The notes under the pieces are model-generated. The model saw only the letters and a program-made list of their open reading frames with translations. It was not told where the DNA came from and did no database searches. Positions 1 to 5,563 of a DNA stretch of 8,142 nt are shown piece after piece. The stretch covers positions 1 to 8,142 of the forward strand of contig JAISLX010000140.1 of assembly GCA_031277045.1 (NCBI GenBank), in the 5' to 3' direction. The translations under genes and the position numbers were made by a program. This stretch comes from Treponema sp. GTDB lineage: Bacteria; Spirochaetota; Spirochaetia; Treponematales; Breznakiellaceae. The first letter of the stretch is position 1, and each line of letters begins with the position of its first letter.

Positions 1-348
1 CGGTACAGGAAGCTGGGGCTTCTGGATGTGCTTATAGAAAACAACCGGGAAATCTCGGAGGACGTACGGCATTACCAGCCTTCGGGCGTGTACCGGGGGA
101 AGACAACCCTGTTCAAGGCATTGAAGGCGGATCTGGTAAATTTGGTGGCTTCAAAGGACGCCGCCCCGGCGGAAACGGCGGAAGTCTTCAGGCGGCTTCA
201 GGAAATCACCAAGCGGAAACGGGATAACGGCTTTGGCGAATACGCCCCTGGCCTCCGGGTTATCGAACTGGACGATATACACGACGGGCTTATCCGGGGG
301 GAGACGCTGGACGCAATCACGCGGGTTATCAGAGAGGGGTGGGGGTAA
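1..348 (+). CDS. Unrecognised protein, 3' end only (5' truncated by window)
   Basis: The reading frame is open from base 1 to the TAA at 346-348, giving 115 residues, so the gene begins upstream of the window; an internal GTG at 28 has no good ribosome binding site and is unlikely to be the start. The visible part is soluble and mostly helical-looking, with many charged residues and no signal peptide or membrane segment. Residues 28-36 (SGVYRGKTT) loosely resemble a Walker A loop but lack the first glycine of G-x4-GK[ST], and residues 87-92 (VIELDD) loosely resemble a Walker B strand. This is too weak to call an ATPase. I do not recognise the family. Nothing downstream is co-directional and close, so the gene appears to be the last of its transcript. 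Confidence 0.6.
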   Translation, partial: RYRKLGLLDVLIENNREISEDVRHYQPSGVYRGKTTLFKALKADLVNLVASKDAAPAETAEVFRRLQEITKRKRDNGFGEYAPGLRVIELDDIHDGLIRGETLDAITRVIREGWG

Positions 349-397
349 GCGGGCTGGCGGGGCGGTTGTAACGCGCTTTTTGTATTTGGACGTGTTC

Positions 398-498
398 GAT
401 AACCCGGTTGGTTATCTGCCGGCCAAAGGTTGGCTTCCAGTCCTTTTTAAGCGTTGTTGTCGAACCTTTGGTTCGCCAGAAACCGAGGTTTCTGAACC
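398..498. repeat. Cluster of four perfect short inverted repeats (AACC/GGTT words)
   Basis: Four perfect hairpins lie in about 100 bases of the gene-free stretch 349-578. They are GATAACC-CGGTT-GGTTATC (398-416), GCCAA-AGG-TTGGC (422-434), CGAACC-TTT-GGTTCG (461-475) and AGAAACC-GA-GGTTTCT (478-493). AACC and GGTT alternate at 463, 470, 481, 487 and 495, so neighbouring words can also pair in a shifted register (for example 487-498, GGTT-TCTG-AACC). None of the stems is followed by a T tract, so they are not ordinary terminators. The stretch is visibly less GC-rich than the genes around it. It may be an interspersed repeat element or a structured leader of the downstream lipoprotein gene; the sequence does not decide between these. 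Confidence 0.6.
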
Positions 499-578
499 AT
501 TCTATTGTTGTGTTATTTCGAGAACCGTGGGATAACTATTAGATTCTGTATTAGTTTTGTGCCGGTGGAGAAGTTGCC

Positions 579-1579
579 ATGCGAAATGCGGGCGTGAAAG
601 CGGCGCGGCCTGCGGTATTTTTTCTGTGCACGGCCCTCCTGGCGTTGGCGGCCTGCCAAGACGTGTTCCGGTCTTCCGCCGTCCTGGCTTTCATCCCCCG
701 CTACACGGTAACGTTTGACGCCGCCGGGGGAGACCCCGGCAAACAGACCCGGACGGTACCCCACGACAGTCAAATTGCCCCCCGCTTAAGCCAACCAAAG
801 CCGGGTATACTTTCGGCGGCTGGTACACCGGACAGGATGGCGGCGGCGAACCGTTCACCGCTTCTACTCCGGTAACGGAAAGCAAGACCGTCTACGCCAG
901 GTGGTTAGTACCAAACTTCTCGTCCCTGCAGGCTTTTATTAACTGGCTTAACCAATACGCGGAGAACAACGGCAATTATACCTACACGTTAAAAGCCGAT
1001 GAAAGTATCGCGCCTGCTGCGCTTTCCTGCGGCGGAAAGAATGCCGGCATTACCCTGAAAGGCGATTCAACGGAACGGACGGTGAGCCTTGATTCAAACG
1101 GCTCGCTCTTTACCGTGGGAAGTGGCGTAACGCTGGTCCTGGACAACAACGTTACCCTGCTGGGGAGAGACACTAACAACGTCCCGCTGATAACGGTAAG
1201 CGGCGGCTCGCTGGAGATGAAAACCGGTTCGAAGATAAGCGGCAATGCCACCCACGAAGGCGGCGGGGTGGAGGCGGCCTATGGCAGTACGTTTACCATG
1301 AGCGGCGGGGAAATCAGCGGCAATACCGCTACTAGCCTCGGCGGCGGGGTGTGTGTGGAAAACGGCGCGTTTACCAAACAGGGCGGGATCATCTACGGAT
1401 CAGACGCCGATGGCGGCTTGAGAAATACCGCCTCCAACAACAATAAAGGCCACGCGGTGTATGTGTATCCTTCCGGCACAAAGCGCAACACCACCGCGGG
1501 AGAGGGCGTTACGCTGGACAGCGCGAAAAGCGGCGCGGCCCGGTTTATGGACCGCCGCCTGTCCGTTGTTCAGTTATAG
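579..1579 (+). pseudogene. Surface lipoprotein with InlB-type repeat and beta-helix repeats, frameshifted
   Basis: The ATG at 579 follows a GGTGGAG motif (564-570). Residues 1-26 form a lipoprotein signal peptide: R/K-rich start, hydrophobic core, lipobox LAAC with Cys26 as the predicted lipidated residue. Residues 42-67 begin an InlB B-repeat (Listeria-Bacteroides repeat) with YTVTFDAAGG. The frame then breaks: the continuation KPTKAGYTFGGWYTG and the closing TVYARW are in the -1 frame, which is open from about 779 to the TAG at 1577-1579. The uninterrupted product would be about 333 residues. The second half has repeats such as MSGGEISGN and GGGV, typical of right-handed beta-helix surface proteins of the Pmp/adhesin-like kind. 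If translated without slippage, the first frame stops at 875, giving a 98-residue product. It may be a pseudogene, a phase-variable gene or a sequencing error. The ligand and role are unknown; export to the cell envelope is likely. No convincing promoter is visible. Confidence 0.8.
778..783 (+). other. C6 homopolymer at the frameshift point of the lipoprotein gene
   Basis: The run of six C follows G777. In the start frame it reads GCC-CCC-CGC; one additional C would give GCC-CCC-CCG-CTT-AAG and restore the InlB-repeat sequence A-P-P-L-K-P-T-K-A-G-Y. A -1 slip of the CCC codon would give the same protein. The run is therefore either a lost base or a slippage site. Confidence 0.7.
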
Positions 1580-2730
1580 CTTTTCCCGGTATCAAAAACT
1601 GTCCCCGTACCCTTTTTTTGTTTCGACGCGGCCCGCCGCTTGTTAAGTTCCTCAAGAAAAAGATCCTCGTCAAAGGGAATCCTCACCGTGGTTTCCAGCC
1701 AGCTGGAAAGATGCATGGCGTTGGAAAGGGTAAGGCCCTCGATGCCTTCCTTTCCTTCCGCCACCAGGGGCTCGCCCCGGAGGATACACCCCGCGAAGGC
1801 CTTGAGAATACCCTTGTGCTGTTCGTTGCTGCCGTCGGTTACGATTTTTTCCACGGTTACCCCCGGCGCGCTAAAACCTCCGGCGGCCCGGCGGTTAAAT
1901 TCCCGCTCGTTCTGATCGAGCCGGTAGAGGGTCAGGCTGGTGTTGTCCTCGTTCACCAGTTTTCCCCATTCCAGGGTGATTTCGAAACGGTTGGTGCCGG
2001 GAGCGTCGGCGGTGGACGTGATGAAGGTTCCGGTGGCGCCGTTGGGGTATTCCAGGTAGGCGGTTACATCGTCTTCCACCTCGATATTGTGCCACTTTCC
2101 GTTATGGCAAAAGGCCCGCACCGAACTGGGCATGCCGCATATCCACTGAAAAAGGTCCAGATTGTGGGGACACTGATTCAGCAGCACTCCGCCCCCCTCC
2201 CCGGACCATGTGGCCCGCCAGTCCCCGGAATCGTAGTAAGCCTGGGGCCGGTACCAGTTGGTGATGATCCAGCTTGTCCGTTTAATCGCCCCCAGACTCC
2301 CGCTTTGAACCAGCTCCCGCATTTTACGGAAATAACTGTTGGTCCGCTGGTTGAACATCATGGCAAAGACCAGGCCGCTTTCATCGGCGGCTTTGTTCAT
2401 CTCCCGTACCTGTTTGGTGTAGACCCCGGCGGGTTTCTCGCAGAGTACGTGGAGTCCCGCTCTAAAGGCCTCTATCGCCAGCGGGGGGTGCTGGTAGTGG
2501 GGCACGGCGATAAGCGCCGCGTCAACCAGACCGCTTTTAATAAGTCCCAGCCCGTCCTCGAAAACAGGAAAACCGGGGGGCAGGAGATTTTTTGCCCATT
2601 CCCGCCGGGCGGGAAGCCGGTCCGCCACTGCCTTTAGCTCCATGCCCGGAATCATGCCGTCAAACACCGTTTTCACGTGGGCGCTGCCCATGTTCCCTAT
2701 GCCGATAACGCCCAGTTTAACCCTGTCCAT
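1570..2730 (-). CDS. Gfo/Idh/MocA-family NAD(P)-dependent oxidoreductase
   Basis: This is a predicted cytoplasmic sugar, polyol or related dehydrogenase of 386 residues, a normal length for the family. Residues 5-18 hold the N-terminal Rossmann dinucleotide loop GIGNMG (10-15). EKPAG (98-102) carries the conserved lysine-proline of the family, Lys99. The substrate-binding alpha/beta domain shows the signature GGG-V-L-L-N-Q-C-P-H-N-L-D (179-192), with His189 the likely catalytic histidine and Asp192 beside it. The start at 2730 is chosen because GGAGG lies five bases upstream; an in-frame ATG at 2826 would add 32 residues ahead of the Rossmann fold, lacks family support and would place the coding region over a palindrome. 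The substrate cannot be read from sequence. No partner gene is adjacent on the same strand within the window. The C-terminal tail (about 365-386) is Lys/Arg-rich and non-conserved in appearance, and its last codons overlap the lipoprotein gene end. Confidence 0.92.
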   Translation of the reverse strand: MDRVKLGVIGIGNMGSAHVKTVFDGMIPGMELKAVADRLPARREWAKNLLPPGFPVFEDGLGLIKSGLVDAALIAVPHYQHPPLAIEAFRAGLHVLCEKPAGVYTKQVREMNKAADESGLVFAMMFNQRTNSYFRKMRELVQSGSLGAIKRTSWIITNWYRPQAYYDSGDWRATWSGEGGGVLLNQCPHNLDLFQWICGMPSSVRAFCHNGKWHNIEVEDDVTAYLEYPNGATGTFITSTADAPGTNRFEITLEWGKLVNEDNTSLTLYRLDQNEREFNRRAAGGFSAPGVTVEKIVTDGSNEQHKGILKAFAGCILRGEPLVAEGKEGIEGLTLSNAMHLSSWLETTVRIPFDEDLFLEELNKRRAASKQKKGTGTVFDTGKSYN

Positions 2731-2734
2731 AGAA

Positions 2735-2739
2735 CCTCC
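2735..2739 (-). promoter_or_regulatory. Ribosome binding site deciding the oxidoreductase start
   Basis: On the minus strand this reads GGAGG, five bases before the ATG at 2730-2728. It supports that start over the upstream in-frame ATG at 2826. Confidence 0.8.
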
Positions 2740-2817
2740 GTATACCAAAGCATACCGTTTTGCCGCCGGATGCGGAATATATTTTTGCGCCGCAAAGGCG
2801 CCGTTTTTGTTTTTTTT

Positions 2818-2835
2818 ATATGACACCTGTCATAT
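2818..2835. promoter_or_regulatory. 18-bp palindrome, candidate operator upstream of the oxidoreductase
   Basis: The sequence ATATGACA-CC-TGTCATAT is a perfect inverted repeat of two 8-base arms around two bases, about 90 bases upstream of the oxidoreductase start. The two-fold symmetry and size fit a site for a dimeric helix-turn-helix regulator, such as a GntR or LacI type. Carbohydrate oxidoreductase genes are often controlled in this way. No regulator gene is present in the window, so the binding protein is unknown. A small RNA hairpin is an alternative, but the stem is AT-rich at its base with a two-base loop, which makes it poor as RNA. Confidence 0.45.
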
Positions 2836-2870
2836 TTTGTTCCCCCGCAGGCGTCTTTTTTGCTAATAAA

Positions 2871-2979
2871 CTAGTGTTCTGTCTTATTCGGATAGACGAT
2901 TAACAGCACCTGTAATTCTTTTCTACGCAAAGAATTACAGGAGAGAGAATTGCTCTATTTGTATAAGACAGAACACTAG
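2871..2979. mobile_element. MITE-like element, 109 bp including CTAG ends
   Basis: Perfect 17-base terminal inverted repeats run from 2871-2887 (CTAGTGTTCTGTCTTAT) and 2963-2979 (ATAAGACAGAACACTAG). Inside, a second perfect 13-base inverted repeat (CCTGTAATTCTTT, 2909-2921, with 2929-2941) closes on a 7-base loop. The arms between, 2888-2908 and 2942-2962, are both 21 bases and partly complementary, so the whole element folds into one long hairpin. It has no coding capacity. Both ends carry CTAG. A TA duplication at 2872-2873 and 2977-2978 fits IS630/Tc1-mariner-type transposition; a four-base CTAG duplication would fit an IS5-type YTAR target. The element is clearly more AT-rich than its surroundings. 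It would be moved in trans by a transposase encoded elsewhere. Confidence 0.8.
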
Positions 2980-2984
2980 AGCGG

Positions 2985-3017
2985 CCCCGGGCCTGCCGCG
3001 GCGCGGCCGGGGTTTTT
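2985..3017 (+). terminator. GC-rich hairpin with T5, just upstream of comF
   Basis: CCCCGG (2985-2990) pairs with CCGGGG (3007-3012), and after one bulged G, CC (2992-2993) pairs with GG (3005-3006). Five T follow at 3013-3017, directly before the ribosome binding site AAGGGGG (3018-3024). The shape is that of an intrinsic terminator. It may block transcripts coming from the MITE side or act as an attenuator of comF. The stem is imperfect and the region is so GC-rich that chance pairing is possible. Confidence 0.4.
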
Positions 3018-3028
3018 AAGGGGGAACT

Positions 3029-3748
3029 ATGGACGCGGCGGCGTGGATATTTTTTATTCGGGAATTGTTCTTTCCGGGGGGCTGCGGCCTGTGCGGCGCG
3101 ACGCTGCTTGAACCGGGGGAGGCATGGCGGGGTCTCTGCGATCCGTGCCGGGAAAGTCTGGAGGTTCCGGCGGACGATACGGGGGAACGCTGTAACCGCT
3201 GCGGCCGGCCCCTTGTTTCCGAACAGGGCCGCTGTCTTTCCTGCCGGGAACGGGACGACTGGAACTGCGAATCCGTAAGCGTGCTGTACCCCTACACGGG
3301 GACGTACCGGGCGCTTGCGGCATCCTACAAATTCAGGAAAAACCTGGGCGTGGGGAATTTTCTGGCGCGGCGGCTGGCCGAATACTGCCGTAACCACGGC
3401 GGCCTTGAATTTTCCGGTTTCGCGCTGGTTCCCGTCCCGCCCCGGCCGGGGAAGATCCGCGCGGCGGGCTGGGATCAAGTGGAGTACCTGGCGCGGCGGC
3501 TTGAACACGAGGGGCTTCCGGTCCGGCGCTGCCTTAAACGGCTTCCCTCCCAAACCCAAAAAAAGCTGAACCGGCAGGACCGGCTGCAAAACCTGGAAGG
3601 CCGTTTTGTCCTGACCGGGGCGGTGCCCCGCCGGGCCCTGATTATCGACGATATTATGACCACCGGGGCCACGCTTGAAGCCTGCGCCGCCGCCCTGAAG
3701 CACGGGGGGGCCGAACAGGTCCGGGGGCTCTGCCTGTTCTACGGTTAG
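3029..3748 (+). CDS. comF: ComF-family phosphoribosyltransferase-like protein
   Basis: The 239-residue product has the two-part ComF/GntX layout. The N-terminal part carries zinc-ribbon-like cysteine pairs: C19-x2-C22 with C37-x2-C40, and C55-x2-C58 with C69-x2-C72. The C-terminal part is a type I phosphoribosyltransferase fold ending in the PRPP-binding signature ALIIDDIMTTGAT (203-215), with Asp207/Asp208 acidic pair and the TTGAT phosphate loop. The family motif SQT-Q-K-K-L-N-R (174-182) precedes it. Members are cytoplasmic; in naturally competent bacteria ComF supports uptake of transforming DNA, but many carriers are not known to be competent and the reaction is unsettled. The ATG at 3029 has AAGGGGG four bases upstream. 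Neighbours give no competence context: a mobile element lies upstream, and a hairpin terminator and the car operon lie downstream. Confidence 0.9.
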   Translation: MDAAAWIFFIRELFFPGGCGLCGATLLEPGEAWRGLCDPCRESLEVPADDTGERCNRCGRPLVSEQGRCLSCRERDDWNCESVSVLYPYTGTYRALAASYKFRKNLGVGNFLARRLAEYCRNHGGLEFSGFALVPVPPRPGKIRAAGWDQVEYLARRLEHEGLPVRRCLKRLPSQTQKKLNRQDRLQNLEGRFVLTGAVPRRALIIDDIMTTGATLEACAAALKHGGAEQVRGLCLFYG

Positions 3749-3764
3749 CGGGGACGGGCTGGTT

Positions 3765-3788
3765 TTTGCCGCGATACGCGGCAAATTT
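3765..3788 (+). terminator. Hairpin terminator after comF
   Basis: TTTGCCGCG (3765-3773) and CGCGGCAAA (3777-3785) form a perfect 9-base stem with an ATA loop, 16 bases after the comF stop. Only three T follow directly (3786-3788), so it is a modest intrinsic terminator. With five T on its left side it has some two-way character. The rest of 3789-3915 shows no gene and no promoter I would defend. Confidence 0.6.
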
Positions 3789-3915
3789 AAGAACACAATC
3801 CACAAATTCGCCCCCTTTTTAGGCTTTTCCCGGACAAAAAACGTGAAAACTACGGGACGGGCTTCTTGATTTTTAAGGGCTTGAGGTTTTTCCTTGCCGA
3901 GAATAGGATAGGGTC

Positions 3916-5118
3916 ATGGCAAAGCAGCGCAGGCAGGCAAAGCTGGTGCTGGAAGACGGCTCGGAATATTCAGGCTGGTCTTTCGGCAAGCCCCGTTCCC
4001 AGGCGGGGGAAGTGGTGTTTACCACGGGCATGACGGGGTATCCCCAGGCTCTGACGGACCCCAGTTTTAAGGGGCAGATTCTGGTTTCCACCTACCCGCT
4101 GATTGGGAACTACGGTGTCCCGCTTAAGCCGAAAAGCGGGGAAGCTTTTCTGGACGGGCAGGGAATCCCCGTTCATTTTGAGTCCCCGGTAATCCAGGCG
4201 GCGGGTTTTGTGGTCAGCGAGGCATGTGAGGAACCCAGCCACTTCGCGTCCGGTGCCACCCTTTCGGCCTGGCTGGACAGGAACAACGTGCCGGGGATTC
4301 GCGGTGTCGACACCCGCTCGTTGACCGAACGGCTGCGGGAACACGGGGTGATGCGGGGGAAGATCCTGGTGGAGGGGAGCCGGGAGGTTACGCTGGATTC
4401 GGGTGTCATCGCCAACCCCGTGGCGGAGGTCTCCAACCCGGAGGTAAAAATCTTTCTGCCCGGCGCGGAAGGCGGCGCGGGTCCCGGCGGGGAACATGGC
4501 GCGGAGGCCGGACAGGGCGCTGAACCCGGCGCGGGCTTGAACGGCCGCCGGGGCGGCAGGCTGCGGATCGCCTTAGTGGACTGCGGGGCCAAGGCCAACA
4601 TCATCCGCTGTCTTCTGGCCCGGAACGCGGAGGTGATCCGGCTTCCCTGGAACCATGACCTGCGGGGCGTCGAGTACGACGGTCTCTTTCTTTCCAACGG
4701 GCCGGGGGACCCCAAAGCCTGCGGCAGGACCATCGCCGCGCTGCGCTGGGCCTTTGACTTGGGGAAGCCGGTTTTCGGCATCTGCCTGGGGAACCAGATC
4801 ATGGCCCTGGCCGCCGGGGGGGACACCTACAAGCTGCCCTACGGCCACCGGGGGCAGAACCAGCCCTGCATCGAGGCGGGGACGGGCCGCTGCTATATCA
4901 CAAGCCAGAACCACGGCTACGCGGTGCGGGCGGAAAGCCTGCCCCAGGGCTGGGAACCCTGGTTCACCAACGCCAACGACGGCACCGTGGAGGGCGTCCG
5001 CTCCACCGGGGGGCCCTTCAGCGCGGTGCAGTTCCACCCCGAAGGCTGCCCCGGCCCCCGGGACACGGAATTCCTCATCGACAGGTTTTTGGATGAAGTG
5101 GCGGTGGGCGGGCGGTAG
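3916..5118 (+). CDS. carA: Carbamoyl-phosphate synthase small subunit (glutamine amidotransferase)
   Basis: CarA hydrolyses glutamine and channels ammonia to CarB, for pyrimidine and arginine synthesis in the cytoplasm. The 400 residues show the small-subunit N-terminal domain (FTTGMTGYPQALTDPSF, 35-51; RGVDTRSL, 129-136) and then a class I glutamine amidotransferase domain from about 216. GPGDP (262-266) is the oxyanion region, and GICLGNQ (288-294) holds the nucleophile Cys290. His374 and Glu376 in QFHPEGCPGP complete the catalytic triad. All key residues are present. Residues 183-213, between the two domains, are an unusual Gly/Ala/Glu-rich low-complexity linker with GAE-type near-repeats. 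The start has a GGATAGGG stretch just upstream. The gene heads an operon with the protease-like gene 18 bases downstream and then carB. I see no PyrR-type leader or arginine operator that I can defend. Confidence 0.97.
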   Translation: MAKQRRQAKLVLEDGSEYSGWSFGKPRSQAGEVVFTTGMTGYPQALTDPSFKGQILVSTYPLIGNYGVPLKPKSGEAFLDGQGIPVHFESPVIQAAGFVVSEACEEPSHFASGATLSAWLDRNNVPGIRGVDTRSLTERLREHGVMRGKILVEGSREVTLDSGVIANPVAEVSNPEVKIFLPGAEGGAGPGGEHGAEAGQGAEPGAGLNGRRGGRLRIALVDCGAKANIIRCLLARNAEVIRLPWNHDLRGVEYDGLFLSNGPGDPKACGRTIAALRWAFDLGKPVFGICLGNQIMALAAGGDTYKLPYGHRGQNQPCIEAGTGRCYITSQNHGYAVRAESLPQGWEPWFTNANDGTVEGVRSTGGPFSAVQFHPEGCPGPRDTEFLIDRFLDEVAVGGR

Positions 5119-5136
5119 AATACTAAGGGGGGAATC

Positions 5137-5550
5137 ATGGGAATAGTACACGCCGAAATAACGCTTAAAAATTCAGGGGATGTGGCCAAAGCCCAGGGCG
5201 GGTTTATTCCGGAAAGGGAAGTCCGTGAAGTAAGGGTCCGGGCGCTTGTGGATACGGGGGCGGGGACCCTTGTTATCAACGAGGAAATAATGTGCGCCCT
5301 GGGGCTGGGGATACGCGGCCTCCGCAGGGCTTCTTTCGCCAACAACGCGAAAGAGATCTGCAAGGTAACGGACCCGGTGGATGTTTATTGGAAGGAGCGG
5401 GGAATGACGTGCCAGGCATTGGTCGTACCGGATACCCCCGATGTGCTTCTTGGCGCCATACCGCTTGAGGATATGGACCTCATCGTCAATCCGTCAAAAC
5501 AGGAACTTGTAGGCGCCCACGGGGACGAAGTCGTTACCAGCGTCGTGTAA
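5137..5550 (+). CDS. Small retropepsin-like aspartyl protease (clan AA) between carA and carB
   Basis: The product is 137 residues with no signal peptide or membrane segment, so it is probably cytoplasmic. LVDTGAGTLVI (37-47) is the active-site motif of retropepsin-like proteases, with catalytic Asp39 followed by Thr40-Gly41-Ala42. PDVLLGAIPLEDMDLIV (101-117) matches the second conserved strand (hydrophobic-hydrophobic-G). One Asp motif per chain implies a homodimer, as in retroviral proteases. The ATG has AAGGGGGG upstream (5125-5132). Gaps of 18 bases to carA and 13 bases to carB indicate co-transcription. Its codons (ATA, CTT, GTA, AAA) and lower GC contrast with the C/G-ending codons of carA and carB, suggesting a separate origin. 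The substrate is unknown. A role in processing or turnover of the synthase is only a guess from position. Proteolysis itself is not proven by the motif. Confidence 0.85.
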   Translation: MGIVHAEITLKNSGDVAKAQGGFIPEREVREVRVRALVDTGAGTLVINEEIMCALGLGIRGLRRASFANNAKEICKVTDPVDVYWKERGMTCQALVVPDTPDVLLGAIPLEDMDLIVNPSKQELVGAHGDEVVTSVV

Positions 5551-5563
5551 CAGGAAGTAATCC

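Noticed and set aside
347..381. AAGCG/CGCTT stem with T5 as a terminator of the first gene
   Set aside because: The five-base stem closes a loop of over 20 bases, which is too weak to call.
233..535. 100-codon + strand open frame across the hairpin cluster
   Set aside because: It overlaps the end of the first gene in another frame and then reads through the inverted repeats. The peptide has no family character, and the palindromes explain the sequence better than coding does.
1618..2637. 339-codon open frame on the + strand opposite the oxidoreductase
   Set aside because: It is the antisense shadow of a clear Gfo/Idh/MocA gene, with no recognisable domain or good ribosome binding site.
2787..2817. 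GCGCC-GCAAA-GGCGC hairpin followed by T tracts on the + strand
   Set aside because: It looks like a terminator, but no + strand gene ends upstream of it. The stem is only five bases and the T tracts are simply part of the AT-rich upstream region of the minus-strand gene.
2728..2826. Upstream ATG (2826) as the oxidoreductase start
   Set aside because: The added 32 residues precede the Rossmann strand, cross the candidate operator and terminator-like sequence, and lack a ribosome binding site as good as the GGAGG before 2730.
3881..3909. TTGAGG-N17-TAGGAT as a promoter of carA
   Set aside because: Transcription would start at or after the carA ATG, leaving no leader, and the -10 match is poor and overlaps the ribosome binding site.
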